DNA of 64,000 nt from an uncultured Coriobacteriales bacterium (GTDB lineage Bacteria > Actinomycetota > Coriobacteriia > Coriobacteriales > UMGS124). The stretch's first letter is position 1. The number at the start of each line of letters is the position of its first letter. The notes beneath the pieces were generated by a model. That model ran no database searches. It saw only the letters and a list, made by a program, of their open reading frames with translations, and had not been told where the DNA came from. Below, piece after piece: positions 47,419 through 57,545 of this stretch. Where the stretch lies: NCBI GenBank assembly GCA_902464015.1, contig CABQHM010000001.1, positions 1 to 64,000 of the forward strand, given 5' to 3'. The position numbers and the translations under genes are program-made.

Positions 47419-48360
47419 CTACTGCTTCAGGCTCATGCCCATCGAGTCAAGCTTGTCCTTGACCTCTTCGATAGACTTGACGCCGAAGTTGCGAATGTTA
47501 AGAAGGTCGTTCTCGCTGAAATCGAGAAGCTGACGCACGGAGTGAATGCCGGCGCGCTTCAGGCAGTTGAACGAACGAACAGACAGGTCGAGGTCGTCGA
47601 TGCGCTTGTCGAGCTCGACGTTGTCGACGGGTTCTTCCTGAGCAAAGATGGAAGTCTCCTCAGGAACGCTCTCCACCGTGGTAAGCGTGAGGAAAGCGTT
47701 GATATGCTGGTTGACGATGTTCGCAGCCTGCACGAGAGCCTCGGTGGGCGTGACAGCCCCGTTAGTCTCGACTTCAAGCACGAGCCTGTCGTAGTCGGTA
47801 CGCTGACCAACGCGGCAGGGCTCAACGAACTTCGTGCAGCGACGAACCGGCGAGAACAGGCTGTCGACATGGATGATTCCGATGGAATCATCGCCACGGG
47901 CATTGGACTCGCCGGGGGCATAGCCACGGCCAGTACCGATACGCATGGACATCGTGAAATGAACGCCGTCCTCGAGGGTGGCAATCACATGCTCGGGATT
48001 GATGAGGTCGAACTCAGCGGGAACAAAGAAGTCCTCGCCAGTCACAACCGCAGGACCGTCGATGTCAACCGTGGCAGTTGCCTCGTCACCAATGTTGTTG
48101 GACTTGAAAACAAGACCCTTAACATTGAGAACGATGTCCGTCACGTCCTCGCGAACTCCGGCCAGGGACTGGAACTCGTGCTGCACGCCTTCGATGTGAA
48201 TCGCCTCGACAGCAGCGCCGTCAAGCGACGACAGCAGAACGCGGCGAAGCGAGTTGCCCAGGGTGTCACCAAAACCACGCTCGAGCGGCTCAACCGTGAA
48301 GCGGGCAAAGGATTCACTGATTCCCTCGACGGTAACCTGAGGCCTGATGAACTCTGACAT
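47419..48360 (-). CDS. rpoA: RNA polymerase alpha subunit
   Basis: 313 residues with both domains: the N-terminal assembly domain (1-235) with LGNSLRRVLLSSL, and the C-terminal DNA-binding domain with the helix SFNCLKRAGIHSVRQLLDFS. It lies between rpsD and rplQ as in most bacteria. Confidence 0.98.
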   Translation of the reverse strand: MSEFIRPQVTVEGISESFARFTVEPLERGFGDTLGNSLRRVLLSSLDGAAVEAIHIEGVQHEFQSLAGVREDVTDIVLNVKGLVFKSNNIGDEATATVDIDGPAVVTGEDFFVPAEFDLINPEHVIATLEDGVHFTMSMRIGTGRGYAPGESNARGDDSIGIIHVDSLFSPVRRCTKFVEPCRVGQRTDYDRLVLEVETNGAVTPTEALVQAANIVNQHINAFLTLTTVESVPEETSIFAQEEPVDNVELDKRIDDLDLSVRSFNCLKRAGIHSVRQLLDFSENDLLNIRNFGVKSIEEVKDKLDSMGMSLKQ

Positions 48361-48389
48361 GTAGTACCTCCAGACTCGTAAGCCGCAAA

Positions 48390-48986
48390 TTACTTCGAGT
48401 AAAGCTCGACGATGAGCTGCTCCTGGATGTCCATGTCGATCTGGTCACGAGAGGGGATGTTGAGAACAGTGCCCTGAAGCTTCTCGATGTCAAGCTCGAG
48501 CCAGCTGGGGACCTGACGGTTCTCAGCAGACACAAGGGCGCTCTTGATGACGAGCATGTCCTTGGCCTTGGGGGCAACAGCCACAACGTCGCCGGGCCTC
48601 ACGCGATAGGAAGCGATGTCCACACGATGGCCATTCACGAAGATGTGGCCGTGGCTCACGGTCTGGCGAGCCTCCTTGCGGGTGCGGGCAAAGCCAAGAC
48701 GGAAGACGACGTTGTCGAGACGGGACTCGAGCAGCGACATGAGGTTGCTGCCGGTGACGCCGTTCATGCGACGGGCCTTCTCGTAGTACATGTGGAACTG
48801 CTTCTCCAGAACGCCATAGATGAACTTGGCCTTCTGCTTCTCACGCAGCTGAATGCCGTACTCGCTGTCCTGACGACGACGACGCTTCTGCGGGTTGCGC
48901 TTGGACTCCTTGGTATAACCCATGACGATGGGGTCGATACCCAGGGACCTGCACCTCTTCAGTACAGGGGTCCTATCCACTGCCAT
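48390..48986 (-). CDS. rpsD: 30S ribosomal protein S4
   Basis: Binds 16S rRNA early in assembly. It has the S4 RNA-binding domain (RKEARQTVSHGHIFVNGHRV). The N-terminus has only one cysteine (Cys12), so this is the zinc-free C-minus form. 198 residues. Confidence 0.98.
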   Translation of the reverse strand: MAVDRTPVLKRCRSLGIDPIVMGYTKESKRNPQKRRRRQDSEYGIQLREKQKAKFIYGVLEKQFHMYYEKARRMNGVTGSNLMSLLESRLDNVVFRLGFARTRKEARQTVSHGHIFVNGHRVDIASYRVRPGDVVAVAPKAKDMLVIKSALVSAENRQVPSWLELDIEKLQGTVLNIPSRDQIDMDIQEQLIVELYSK

Positions 48987-49005
48987 ATTGGTATTCCTTC
49001 CTTAC

Positions 49006-49407
49006 TTACACGCGACGACGCTTGCGCGGACGGCAACCGTTGTGCGGAGTGGGGGTCTTGTCCTGAATGCTCGTAACCTCGAGGCCAGCAGCCTGGAGGG
49101 AACGAATGGCCGTCTCGCGACCCGAACCCGGGCCCTTGACGAAAACGGCGACCTTGCGCATACCGTGATCCTGAGCGGCCTTGGCGCAAGCCTCAGCAGC
49201 CATCTGAGCAGCGAAGGGAGTGGACTTACGAGATCCCTTGAAACCAACCGTACCAGCGGACTGCCAAGCGATGACATTGCCCTGGGGGTCGGTGATGGAG
49301 ACGATCGTGTTGTTGAACGAGCTCTTGATGTGAGCCTGGCCAACAGCGATGTTCTTGCGGTCGGCTCGCCTCACGCGAGTCTTAACAGCCTTCTTGTTGG
49401 ATGCCAT
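49006..49407 (-). CDS. rpsK: 30S ribosomal protein S11
   Basis: 133 residues. The conserved C-terminal [11 protein letters not shown] and internal [19 protein letters not shown] identify it. It lies 6 bp after rpsM. Confidence 0.98.
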   Translation of the reverse strand: MASNKKAVKTRVRRADRKNIAVGQAHIKSSFNNTIVSITDPQGNVIAWQSAGTVGFKGSRKSTPFAAQMAAEACAKAAQDHGMRKVAVFVKGPGSGRETAIRSLQAAGLEVTSIQDKTPTPHNGCRPRKRRRV

Positions 49408-49413
49408 TGTAGC

Positions 49414-49785
49414 TTAGCCCCTCTTCTTCGCACCGATTTGACGACGGGGACCCTTGCGGGTACGAGCGTTGGTGTGGGTGCGCTGACCACGGACAGGCAG
49501 ACCCTTACGGTGACGCAGGCCACGGTAGCAGCCGATGTCCATAAGGCGCTTGATGTTCTGGGAAGTCTCGCGACGAAGATCGCCCTCGACGAGGTACTTG
49601 CCATCGATAGCGTCACGAAGCTTCGTGACCTCATCCTCGGTCAGGTCCTTGACACGAGTCGCGGGGTCAACGCCAGTCTCGGCGCACAGCTTGGTGGCGG
49701 TGGTACGGCCGATGCCGTAGATGTAAGTCAGGCCGATCTCGACGCGCTTCTCACGCGGCAGGTCGACGCCAAAAATACGGGCCAT
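49414..49785 (-). CDS. rpsM: 30S ribosomal protein S13
   Basis: 123 residues; helix-two-turn-helix region [13 protein letters not shown] and the basic C-terminus [16 protein letters not shown]. It lies 15 bp after rpmJ. Confidence 0.98.
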   Translation of the reverse strand: MARIFGVDLPREKRVEIGLTYIYGIGRTTATKLCAETGVDPATRVKDLTEDEVTKLRDAIDGKYLVEGDLRRETSQNIKRLMDIGCYRGLRHRKGLPVRGQRTHTNARTRKGPRRQIGAKKRG

Positions 49786-49800
49786 TCGCTCTCTCCTCTC

Positions 49801-49914
49801 TTAGCCCTGGCGCTGCTTGTGGCGCGGGTTCTCACACACGACAAGAATCTTGCCATGGCGACGGACAATCTTGCACTTGTCGCAAATCTTCTTGACCGAA
49901 GGACGTACCTTCAT
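49801..49914 (-). CDS. rpmJ: 50S ribosomal protein L36
   Basis: A 37-residue protein, too short for automatic calls. The translation begins [19 protein letters not shown] and ends [10 protein letters not shown]. Cys-x2-Cys and the later Cys/His pair (VVCENPRH) form the zinc ribbon. It lies between infA and rpsM, its conserved place. Confidence 0.96.
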   Translation of the reverse strand: MKVRPSVKKICDKCKIVRRHGKILVVCENPRHKQRQG

Positions 49915-50068
49915 TGCCTTTTCCTTTCGGTTGAACTAACACTCTATATCTTCGTCCAGCCGCAGACGTTGGTGCCGAAACGCATACGAAATCTTACTTC
50001 CTGCGTGGATACATTTCCACCCGTCGGAAGCAAGTCAGAACAGTGTAACGACCAAAAAACCCGGTTCG
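49915..50068. other. Structured gap between infA and rpmJ
   Basis: 154 bp without a gene. It contains a stem in two parts (CTTCC/GGAAG and, inside, GTGGA/TCCAC) around 49990-50025 on the minus strand, without a T run. A TATAGA-like box is close to rpmJ. This may be a translation-control or processing site. Confidence 0.35.
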
Positions 50069-50290
50069 TTACTTATAACGATAGGTAATGCGACCGCGAG
50101 TCAGGTCATACGGAGAAAGCTCAATGACAACCTTGTCGCCAGGCAGGATTCGAATATAGTGCATACGAATCTTGCCAGAGATATGAGCCAGTACAGTGTG
50201 ACCGTTCTCCAGCTCAACCTTGAACATAGCATTCGGAAGCGGCTCTACGACCGTTCCCTCAAGCTCGATTGCATCTTCGCGCTTGCTCAC
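50069..50290 (-). CDS. infA: Translation initiation factor IF-1
   Basis: 73 residues; binds the 30S A site with an S1-like OB fold. The start is GTG at 50288-50290, four bases after GGAG ([11 protein letters not shown]...); a longer in-frame version is unlikely. [20 protein letters not shown] is the conserved core. It lies 102 bp after map. Confidence 0.97.
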   Translation of the reverse strand: MSKREDAIELEGTVVEPLPNAMFKVELENGHTVLAHISGKIRMHYIRILPGDKVVIELSPYDLTRGRITYRYK

Positions 50291-50392
50291 GTTACTCCAC
50301 TTTCCCTCGAACCGCATACAGCGATGTATCATACACTAGACAAGACGCCAAGTGTAGTGATTCACAAAAGATACGAGACGACAACACACTAT

Positions 50393-51190
50393 CTAACAAG
50401 ACGCGTTACGTCCACAATCAACATCGAGAGGATCGAATCCCTCTTCCGCAGTTGTGATAACCGGTCCGTCCTTGGTAATTGCCACCGTATTCTCGAAATG
50501 CGCGGCCATGCTTCCGTCATTGGTCACAACGGTCCAGTCATTGCTCAGCGTATGTACATGGCGGCGACCCATCGTGATCATCGGCTCGATAGCGAGAACC
50601 ATACCGACCTCGAGCTTAATACCGAACCCGCGGTGGCCATAATTGGGAACATTGGGCTCTTCGTGCATCTTGCGCCCGATGCCATGACCCACATACTCGC
50701 GAATCACACCATAGCCATGCTTTTGAGCATGAGACTGAACGGCATAGCCGATATCGCCAAGGTGATTGCCGGGAACAGCCTGCTCGATTGCGAGAGCCAA
50801 GCAATCGCGCGTAACTTCGAGCAATGCTTTGCGATCGTCAGAGATGTGGCCGACAGCAAACGTCCAAGCGTTGTCGCCGACCCATCCGTTGACCGTAGCT
50901 CCCGTATCAATAGAGATGATGTCACCCTCGCACAGAATGCGATCGCGAGAGGGAATGCCGTGAACTACCTCGTCGTTGATTGAGGCACAGATGGTGCCCG
51001 GGAAACCACCGTAGCCTTTAAAGCCAGGCACTCCCCCATGCATGCGAATGAAGTCCTCGCAGAACTTGTCGAGTTCCCAGGTAGAGACGCCCGGGCGAAC
51101 CATCTCACCTGTCAGGCGCAAAGCCTCTTTGGAAAGGGCTCCGCAAACCTTGAGGCCCTCGATATCTTGGGGAGACTTGAGCTTAATCAT
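50393..51190 (-). CDS. map: Methionine aminopeptidase type I
   Basis: Removes the initiator methionine. Metal ligands are seen: the Asp of SIDTG, the Asp of VGDNAW, His in GHGIGRKMH, Glu in IEPM and Glu in FENTV. 265 residues, with a somewhat longer C-terminal tail than usual. The ATG overlaps the adk stop by 8 bp. Confidence 0.97.
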   Translation of the reverse strand: MIKLKSPQDIEGLKVCGALSKEALRLTGEMVRPGVSTWELDKFCEDFIRMHGGVPGFKGYGGFPGTICASINDEVVHGIPSRDRILCEGDIISIDTGATVNGWVGDNAWTFAVGHISDDRKALLEVTRDCLALAIEQAVPGNHLGDIGYAVQSHAQKHGYGVIREYVGHGIGRKMHEEPNVPNYGHRGFGIKLEVGMVLAIEPMITMGRRHVHTLSNDWTVVTNDGSMAAHFENTVAITKDGPVITTAEEGFDPLDVDCGRNASC

Positions 51191-51812
51191 TGACGATAGC
51201 AGCCTTCACGTCAGCGAAAACCTCGTCGACGGGACGATTTCCGTCAATCTCAACCAGAACACCGGCGCCGGCGTAGTAGTTCACAAGGGGCGCGGTGGAG
51301 GTGTGGTAGACATTGAGGCGGTTCTTGATGGTCTCAGGGTTATCGTCGGCACGCTGGTACATCTCGCCAGAGCACTGCGGGCACGTCGCGTCAGCAGCAG
51401 TTCCGGTATAACCGCATGCGCGGCACACGCGGCGAGAAGACAGGCGATTGATGATTACCTCATCGGGAACCTCAATCGCAATGGCAGCGTCAATACGACG
51501 ACCGTCAGCAGAAAGCACGCTATCGAGAGCTGCGGCCTGGGTAGTCGTACGGGGGAAGCCGTCGAGAATGAAGCCCTTCTCACAGTCCTCCTGGTTCAGG
51601 CGCTCCTGCATAAGGTCGATGATGAGCTCATCAGGCACAAGGGCGCCGGCATCCATATAGCTCTTGGCCTTGAGACCCAGGCGCGTGCCCTCCTTGACGG
51701 CAGCGCGAAGGATGTCGCCCGTGGAGATGTGAGGAAGGCCGAACTCATCGATGATGAACTGAGACTGAGTGCCCTTACCTGCACCGGGAGCACCAAGCAA
51801 CACGAGATTCAT
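51183..51812 (-). CDS. adk: Adenylate kinase
   Basis: Interconverts AMP + ATP with 2 ADP. The P-loop GAPGAGKGT is at 7-15. The lid contains a four-cysteine zinc site (CRACGYTG ... CPQCSG), typical of Gram-positive enzymes. The start (ATG 51810-51812) has AAAGGAGG immediately after a terminator-like hairpin. 209 residues. Confidence 0.97.
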   Translation of the reverse strand: MNLVLLGAPGAGKGTQSQFIIDEFGLPHISTGDILRAAVKEGTRLGLKAKSYMDAGALVPDELIIDLMQERLNQEDCEKGFILDGFPRTTTQAAALDSVLSADGRRIDAAIAIEVPDEVIINRLSSRRVCRACGYTGTAADATCPQCSGEMYQRADDNPETIKNRLNVYHTSTAPLVNYYAGAGVLVEIDGNRPVDEVFADVKAAIVND

Positions 51813-51826
51813 GAGAGCCTCCTTTG

Positions 51827-51857
51827 AAAAAAATGGGCGGGCAAAGTGCCCGCCCAT
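51827..51857 (-). terminator. Terminator-like hairpin between secY and adk
   Basis: A perfect 11-bp stem (51847-51857/51833-51843), 3-nt loop, followed on the minus strand by T7 (51827-51833). The adk ribosome binding site starts directly afterwards, leaving no room for a promoter between. Confidence 0.9.
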
Positions 51858-51877
51858 AAGGGTAAACGACAGATGGC

Positions 51878-53167
51878 TTACTTAAAGAAGCCGCCGTAGT
51901 CGTGCATCTTGAGCTGGCTTTCAACCTTGCTCATTGTATCAAGCGCAACGCCAACCATAATCAGAATCGAAGTACCACCAAATGCCTGAATGAGCGTGTT
52001 GTTCGTGAAGAAGAACAAGATGCTCGGCACCACCGCGATAAGAGCGATGAAGATGGCACCAGGAAGTGTGATGCGATTGAGCACGTCCTTAATGTAACGA
52101 GCGGTCGCAGCACCAGGGCGAACACCAGGAATGAAGCCACCCTGCTTTCGAAGGTTGTCAGCCGTGTCCTCGGGATTGAACACCATCGCCGTGTAGAAGT
52201 ACGCGAAGAAGATGATCAGAGCGAAGGACAACAGCCAGTTAAGCCAACCAGCCGACACCGCATTAGAGAAAACCTGGATCCATTCCACATTGGGGAAGAA
52301 AACAGCAAGCTGCGCCGGTATGTAGAGAAGCGAAGAAGCAAAGATGATCGGAATTACGCCCGCGGTGTTGACCTTGATGGGCAGATAGGTGGTCTGGCCA
52401 CCCATCATCCTTCGACCGACAACACGCTTGGCGTACTGAATCGGAATCCTGCGCTGTCCCCTCTCGATAAAGATAATCGGCGGGATAACAGCAACGATAA
52501 CGATAACCACGAGAATCGTGATGAGTGCGCCGTACGAGTTGTACTCGACAGAAGAGAAGATTGCCTGGGGCAGGCGCGACATGATGTTGGCAAAGATGAT
52601 GAGCGACATACCGTTGCCCACGCCGTACTGAGTGATGAGCTCACCCAGCCACATGATGAGAACGGAACCGACGACAAAACCAAAGACAATCATCACGTCG
52701 AGCAGTGCTTCAGGCATACCCATGCCAGCGAAGCTAATGCCATAGGACGGGCTCTTGAATAAGAGCAAGTAACCGATGGCGTTAATCAGTGACAGAACAA
52801 TCGTAAGATAACGAGTGTACTGCGTAATCTTACGCTGGCCGGTCTCACCCTCCTTCGCAAGCTCGCGAAGCGAGGGAATCACCGCCTGCATCATCTGGAG
52901 GATGATGGAGGCGGTGATGTAGGGCATGATACCGAGGGAGAACAACGAAACATACGACAAAGCACCGCCTGCAAACAGGTTGAGCAATGCCATCGTGTTC
53001 GCCATGCCACCATTGGCATCTTCGAACTGGCTAACCAAATCCCCAAATGGAATACCGGGAAGAGGAATGTACGAACCGATGCGGTACAGCACGATGATTC
53101 CCAAGGTGATGAGAATCTTCTTCCTCAGTTCAGGCTCCCGGAACGCATTGAGGATGGCAGTTAGCAC
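51878..53167 (-). CDS. secY: Protein translocase subunit SecY
   Basis: Central channel of the Sec machinery: about ten membrane helices in 429 residues. The plug and lateral-gate regions are conserved, e.g. GSYIPLPGIPF near the N-terminus, and the cytoplasmic loop with VEYNSYGALITI. It overlaps rplO by 7 bp. Confidence 0.97.
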   Translation of the reverse strand: MLTAILNAFREPELRKKILITLGIIVLYRIGSYIPLPGIPFGDLVSQFEDANGGMANTMALLNLFAGGALSYVSLFSLGIMPYITASIILQMMQAVIPSLRELAKEGETGQRKITQYTRYLTIVLSLINAIGYLLLFKSPSYGISFAGMGMPEALLDVMIVFGFVVGSVLIMWLGELITQYGVGNGMSLIIFANIMSRLPQAIFSSVEYNSYGALITILVVIVIVAVIPPIIFIERGQRRIPIQYAKRVVGRRMMGGQTTYLPIKVNTAGVIPIIFASSLLYIPAQLAVFFPNVEWIQVFSNAVSAGWLNWLLSFALIIFFAYFYTAMVFNPEDTADNLRKQGGFIPGVRPGAATARYIKDVLNRITLPGAIFIALIAVVPSILFFFTNNTLIQAFGGTSILIMVGVALDTMSKVESQLKMHDYGGFFK

Positions 53168-53610
53168 GGACGCTCTACCGTCCCTCCAGCGGCCTCAATC
53201 TTGGCCTGGGCGGAGGCGGAAACCTTGTCAACCTTAACGGTCAGCTTCTTGGTGATGTCGCCATCGCCGAGAACCTTGACAAGGGTCGTGGACTTCTTGA
53301 TGACGTTCTTGGCGACGAGGGCATCGGAATCGACGACATCGCCATCGTTGAACAGTGCATCAAGACGAGCGAGGTTCACAGGGAAGTACTCAACACGCGT
53401 GGGGTTCCTGAAGCCAGGGAGCTTAGGAAGACGCATGGCGAGCTTCATCTGGCCACCCTCGAAGCCCGGGCCCTTGCCGCCGCCGGAGCGGGACTTCTGG
53501 CCCTTCTGGCCACGGCCAGCGGTCGTTCCGCCGTAACCGGAGTTACCGCGGCCGACGCGCTTGCGGTCCTTGCGCGAACCAGGCGCAGGATAAAGATCGT
53601 TAAGCTGCAT
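53161..53610 (-). CDS. rplO: 50S ribosomal protein L15
   Basis: 149 residues; Gly-rich N-terminus (KRVGRGNSGYGGTTAGRG) and a conserved C-terminal KVDKVSASAQAKIEAAGG. Lies between rpmD and secY. Confidence 0.98.
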   Translation of the reverse strand: MQLNDLYPAPGSRKDRKRVGRGNSGYGGTTAGRGQKGQKSRSGGGKGPGFEGGQMKLAMRLPKLPGFRNPTRVEYFPVNLARLDALFNDGDVVDSDALVAKNVIKKSTTLVKVLGDGDITKKLTVKVDKVSASAQAKIEAAGGTVERPC

Positions 53611-53618
53611 GATGACTC

Positions 53619-53810
53619 CTAAATCTCCTCGACCGTGACGAGGTGACGAACCTTGAGGATCATACCGCGCACGGAGGGGCTGTCGGCGAACTCGACGACG
53701 TTGTTGATGCGGCGAAGGCCCAGGGAACGCATGGTGTCGCGCTGATCCTGAGGATAGCCGATGGTGCTCTTAACCTGCGTGATGCGCAGGGTCTTGGTCT
53801 GCTCAGCCAT
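53619..53810 (-). CDS. rpmD: 50S ribosomal protein L30
   Basis: 63 residues with the L30 core [20 protein letters not shown]. 2 bp after rpsE. Confidence 0.97.
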   Translation of the reverse strand: MAEQTKTLRITQVKSTIGYPQDQRDTMRSLGLRRINNVVEFADSPSVRGMILKVRHLVTVEEI

Positions 53811-53812
53811 TC

Positions 53813-54337
53813 TTAGGCCTCCTTGCCGACGAACATCTGGGCAACGGAGATGCCACGGCGGGCAGCAGCGGCCTCGTTGCTCTCAAGACGGGAGAAGCCC
53901 TCAGCGGCAGCCTTGAGGATGTTCATGGCGTTGCTGGTGCCGAGAGACTTGCCGAGGATGTTCTTGATGCCGGCGAGCTCGCAAAGGGCGCGAACAGGGC
54001 CGCCGGCGATGATGCCGGTACCAGGAACAGCGGGCTTCAGAACGACGCGGCCAGCGCCGAAGTGGCCCTCAACCTCGTGAGGAATGGTGCCATCCTCAGT
54101 AACGGGGACGTAGAACATGTTCTTCTTGGCGTCCTCGATGCCCTTCTGGATAGCCAGCGGCACCTCAGCGGACTTGCCCATGCCCACGCCGACGTTGCCC
54201 TTGCCGTCACCAACGACGACGAGAGCGGACAGGGACATGCGGCGACCGCCCTTGACGGTCTTGGAAACACGGTTGATGAAAACGACGCGCTCCTGCAGCT
54301 CGGGCTGAGCGGTCTCATTCTGGCGATTACGCGGCAT
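53813..54337 (-). CDS. rpsE: 30S ribosomal protein S5
   Basis: 174 residues; N-terminal dsRNA-binding fold ([16 protein letters not shown]) and the C-terminal domain [12 protein letters not shown]. 11 bp after rplR. Confidence 0.98.
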   Translation of the reverse strand: MPRNRQNETAQPELQERVVFINRVSKTVKGGRRMSLSALVVVGDGKGNVGVGMGKSAEVPLAIQKGIEDAKKNMFYVPVTEDGTIPHEVEGHFGAGRVVLKPAVPGTGIIAGGPVRALCELAGIKNILGKSLGTSNAMNILKAAAEGFSRLESNEAAAARRGISVAQMFVGKEA

Positions 54338-54348
54338 TCGTACTCCTC

Positions 54349-54717
54349 CTAGAAGACCAGGCCGGCGCTACGGGCACCGTCGGCGAGGGCGGCCACGCGA
54401 CCATGATAGAGGTTGCCACCGCGGTCAAAAGAAACCGTGGTGATGCCAGCCTCGATGGCGCGCTTACCAACAAGCTCGCCCACGAAGGTGGCAGCTTCCT
54501 TGTTGGAGCCGATCTTGCCGGTCGCCTTGAACTCAGCGTCGAGGGTCGAAGCGCTCACCAGAGTCTTGCCGGCGACGTCATCGATGACCTGAGCGTAGAT
54601 GTTGGCGTTGGAACGGGTGACGCACAGACGCGGGCGGGCGGGAGTGCCCGAGATCTTGCCGCGAACCGCGCGATGGCGACGAGCGAGACGCTCCTGCTTC
54701 GCCTTGTGCTTGTTCAT
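54349..54717 (-). CDS. rplR: 50S ribosomal protein L18
   Basis: 5S rRNA-binding protein, 122 residues; basic N-terminus [16 protein letters not shown] and C-terminal [17 protein letters not shown]. Confidence 0.98.
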   Translation of the reverse strand: MNKHKAKQERLARRHRAVRGKISGTPARPRLCVTRSNANIYAQVIDDVAGKTLVSASTLDAEFKATGKIGSNKEAATFVGELVGKRAIEAGITTVSFDRGGNLYHGRVAALADGARSAGLVF

Positions 54718-54765
54718 GCTAAGTCTCCTCGCATACGACCGAGAGAAAGCCTCGGTGCTACTTTA

Positions 54766-55302
54766 CTACTTCGAGGCCTTACCGAGCTTACGACGGACAA
54801 CCTCGCCGTCGTAGCGGATGCCCTTGCCCTTGTAAGGCTCGGGCGGACGCAGGAAGCGGATATCGGCCGCGACCTGGCCAACACGCTGGTTGTCAATGCC
54901 CTTGACAATGATGTGCGTGTTGTCCGGAACCTCAAAGCTGATGCCCTCTTCGGGCTCAACAATGACGGGGTGGGAGAAGCCCAGGGAAAGGTCGAGGTTC
55001 TTGCCCTTGAGGGCAACACGGTAGCCGACGCCCTGGAGCTCGAGCTTCTTGGAGAAGCCCTCAGAAACGCCAACAATCATGTTGTGCAGAAGGGTGCGGG
55101 TGAGACCGTGCATGGCACGGCAGGTGCGCGAATCATCGGGACGGGTAACGATAATCTCGTTGCCCTCCTGCTCGATGGTCAGCAGCTCGTAGAAAGACTT
55201 CTTGAGTTCGCCCTTGGGGCCCTTAACAGCGACATCGTTGCCGTTAATGGTCACTTCAACGCCGGCAGGGACCGGGATGGGCTTCTTACCGATACGGGAC
55301 AC
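54766..55302 (-). CDS. rplF: 50S ribosomal protein L6
   Basis: 178 residues. Start is GTG ([11 protein letters not shown]...) with AAAGGAG ten bases upstream. The C-terminal [20 protein letters not shown] is the family signature. 26 bp after rpsH. Confidence 0.97.
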   Translation of the reverse strand: MSRIGKKPIPVPAGVEVTINGNDVAVKGPKGELKKSFYELLTIEQEGNEIIVTRPDDSRTCRAMHGLTRTLLHNMIVGVSEGFSKKLELQGVGYRVALKGKNLDLSLGFSHPVIVEPEEGISFEVPDNTHIIVKGIDNQRVGQVAADIRFLRPPEPYKGKGIRYDGEVVRRKLGKASK

Positions 55303-55328
55303 GGTGGTTGCTCCTTTCCAGCAGTCCG

Positions 55329-55727
55329 TTACCAAACGTAGGCGATGACTTCGCCGCCGACGCCAAGCTTGCGAGCGTCACGGTCGGTCATAACACCCTT
55401 GGACGTAGAGATGATAGCGATGCCCAGGCCGCCGATGACGCGGGGAAGATCATCCTTGCCCACGAAGATGCGCAGGCCGGGCTTGGAAATACGACGGATG
55501 CCGCGGATAACCTTGGCGCGACGCTCGCCGTACTTGAGGGTGATGACAAGGTCGTCATGGGGAGTACCGGCCTCGACGACGTAGTCGGCGATGTAGCCCT
55601 CCTCCTTCATAACGCGAGCGATCTCGAGCAGCTTCTTGCTGGAAGGCATCGAGACCGTGGCCTTGTTCGCAGAGTTCGCGTTACGAATACGCGTAAGCAT
55701 ATCTGCGATCGGGTCACTCAGGTTCAT
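55329..55727 (-). CDS. rpsH: 30S ribosomal protein S8
   Basis: 132 residues starting [17 protein letters not shown], with AGGAGG upstream. The C-terminal [20 protein letters not shown] is typical. In E. coli S8 represses the spc operon; here the corresponding regulatory site is not proven. Confidence 0.98.
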   Translation of the reverse strand: MNLSDPIADMLTRIRNANSANKATVSMPSSKKLLEIARVMKEEGYIADYVVEAGTPHDDLVITLKYGERRAKVIRGIRRISKPGLRIFVGKDDLPRVIGGLGIAIISTSKGVMTDRDARKLGVGGEVIAYVW

Positions 55728-55819
55728 TAGGTTCCTCCTATAGTTCTGGATGAGACTGTCCAGAGGTTCGCTTCCGCCCATAGCGGTCGCGCCTATCAGA
55801 ACAGATCCCCGGCGCTAAA

Positions 55820-56005
55820 CTACCAGCTAGCCTTTTTGACACCAGGGAGTTCGCCATTGCTAGCAAGCTCACGGAAGCAGACACGGCACAGACCGAACTT
55901 GCGGTAGTAGGCGCGGGGACGCCCGCAACGCATGCAACGGTTGTGCTGACGAGTCGAAAACTTCGGCTCACGCTCAGCTGCGGCGATCATCGATTTCTTA
56001 GCCAC
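55820..56005 (-). CDS. rpsZ: 30S ribosomal protein S14, zinc type
   Basis: 61-residue short form with four zinc cysteines C24, C27, C40 and C43. It lies between rplE and rpsH. Confidence 0.97.
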   Translation of the reverse strand: MAKKSMIAAAEREPKFSTRQHNRCMRCGRPRAYYRKFGLCRVCFRELASNGELPGVKKASW

Positions 56006-56067
56006 TCTTCCTCCTCTACAACACTCGTTTTCTATGCAACGCTATTTGAAACAAAGGCGGAAAGCCT

Positions 56068-56616
56068 TTACTTCACAAAGGGGAAACCCAGCGCGCGCAT
56101 GAGGCTCTCGGCCTCAGCGTCGGTGGTGGCGCTGGTCACGAACGTGATGTCCATGCCGCGGACACGGTCGATCTTGTCGAACGGAATCTCGGGGAAGATC
56201 TGCTGCTCCTTGACACCCATGGAGTAGTTGCCGTTGCCGTCGAAGGACTTGGTGGACAGGCCACGGAAGTCGCGGATACGGGGGATGTCGATGGAGACAA
56301 GACGATCGAAGAACTCCCACATGCGGTCGCCGCGCAGGGTGACCTTAGCGCCGATGGGCATGCCCTCGCGCAGGTGGAAGGAAGCGATGGACTTGCGGGC
56401 GCGGGCAATCATCGGCTGCTGGCCGGTGATGGTGCGCAGGTCAGCGACAGCGCCGTCGATAGCCTTGGAGTCGGTAGCAGCCTCGCCGACGCCCATGTTG
56501 ACGACGATCTTCTCGAGACGGGGGATAAGGTGCACGTTGCTGTACTGGTACTTCTCCTGAAGCTCAGGACGAACCTTCTCGAAGTAGGCAGTCTTCAGAC
56601 GAGGCGTGTAATCCAT
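56068..56616 (-). CDS. rplE: 50S ribosomal protein L5
   Basis: 5S rRNA-binding protein, 182 residues; [20 protein letters not shown] and the C-terminal [17 protein letters not shown] are conserved. It is preceded by a 156-bp gap with several hairpins. Confidence 0.98.
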   Translation of the reverse strand: MDYTPRLKTAYFEKVRPELQEKYQYSNVHLIPRLEKIVVNMGVGEAATDSKAIDGAVADLRTITGQQPMIARARKSIASFHLREGMPIGAKVTLRGDRMWEFFDRLVSIDIPRIRDFRGLSTKSFDGNGNYSMGVKEQQIFPEIPFDKIDRVRGMDITFVTSATTDAEAESLMRALGFPFVK

Positions 56617-56772
56617 GAACGAACTCTCCTCTTACGGGGTTTTAAGCGCCGGGAACGCCCGACGCCTCCCAGAACCACTCTGGGAGCCAAGCAATAGATA
56701 ATAATAGCCCCGCCTGGATATGTCCAGACGGGGCTAAAGATTCCACGACTTGTCTAGATTGTCGTGAAGAAA
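56617..56772 (-). promoter_or_regulatory. Hairpin-rich gap between rplX and rplE
   Basis: Reading downstream on the minus strand: a terminator-like hairpin (56706-56735), a perfect 8-bp hairpin (56679-56686/56666-56673, 5-nt loop), and a third GCGTCGGG/CCCGGCGC stem with one wobble pair. Gaps this long are unusual between these two genes. In E. coli the site for S8 repression lies at the start of rplE, so translational control here is possible; this is inference. Confidence 0.5.
56693..56735 (-). terminator. Terminator-like hairpin after rplX
   Basis: Stem of AGCCCCG plus CTGGA with partners (56729-56735/56706-56712 outside, one wobble pair inside) and a 4-nt loop, followed on the minus strand by an AT-rich stretch with several T. 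Weaker T run than the other hairpins of this cluster. Confidence 0.65.
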
Positions 56773-57093
56773 TTAGAACTCAGCGCCGCACTTCTTGCAA
56801 ATACGGATCTTGTTGCCCTCGGCGCTCTGGCCGCCGTGACCAACACGCGTGGGCTTGCCGCACTTGGGGCAAATGAGCTGCACGCGGGACACGTTGATAG
56901 CGGCCTCCTTGGTGACAATGCCACCACGGGGGTTCTGCTGGGTGGGACGGACGGACTTCTTGACAAGGGCGACACCCTTGACAACGACCTTGCCGTCGGA
57001 AGGAAGGGCGCGAATGATCTCGCCAGTCTTGCCGGCATCCTTGCCGTTAAGAACCTTGACGGTATCGCCCTTGCGAACGGTGAGCTTTGCCAT
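56773..57093 (-). CDS. rplX: 50S ribosomal protein L24
   Basis: 106 residues with the KOW segment (KGDTVKVLNGKDAGKTGEI). The C-terminus has two Cys-x2-Cys pairs (CPKC, CKKC), a zinc site present in many bacteria. Confidence 0.97.
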   Translation of the reverse strand: MAKLTVRKGDTVKVLNGKDAGKTGEIIRALPSDGKVVVKGVALVKKSVRPTQQNPRGGIVTKEAAINVSRVQLICPKCGKPTRVGHGGQSAEGNKIRICKKCGAEF

Positions 57094-57108
57094 TTCTTCC
57101 ACTTCTCC

Positions 57109-57477
57109 TTACAGGGTCTCGGGAGCCAGGGAAGCGATCTTCAAATACTTGCGATCGCGCAGCTCGCGGGCCACGGGGCCAAAGACACGGGTGCCCTTGG
57201 GGTTACCGTTGGCGTCAATCAGAACAGCGGCGTTGTCGTCGAAGCGGATGTAGCTACCGTCCTTACGACGAATCTCCTTCTTGGTGCGCACGACAACGCA
57301 GCGCACGACGGAACCCTTCTTAACGTTACCGTTAGGCAGGGCCTCCTGGACAGCGCAAATGATGACGTCGCCCACACCGGCGTAACGACGCTTGGAACCA
57401 CCAATAACCTTGATGCACTTCAGCTTGCGTGCACCGGAGTTATCAGCGACCTTGAGAACGGTCTCTGCTTGAATCAT
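57109..57477 (-). CDS. rplN: 50S ribosomal protein L14
   Basis: 122 residues; [19 protein letters not shown] and the C-terminal [15 protein letters not shown] identify it. It is preceded by a terminator-like hairpin and then a 70-bp leader. Confidence 0.98.
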   Translation of the reverse strand: MIQAETVLKVADNSGARKLKCIKVIGGSKRRYAGVGDVIICAVQEALPNGNVKKGSVVRCVVVRTKKEIRRKDGSYIRFDDNAAVLIDANGNPKGTRVFGPVARELRDRKYLKIASLAPETL

Positions 57478-57545
57478 CGCATCCTCCGAATGATGCTCTC
57501 AGGTGATAGAGGTAGGCCCGCACCGTGCGGCTTACATACCACAGG

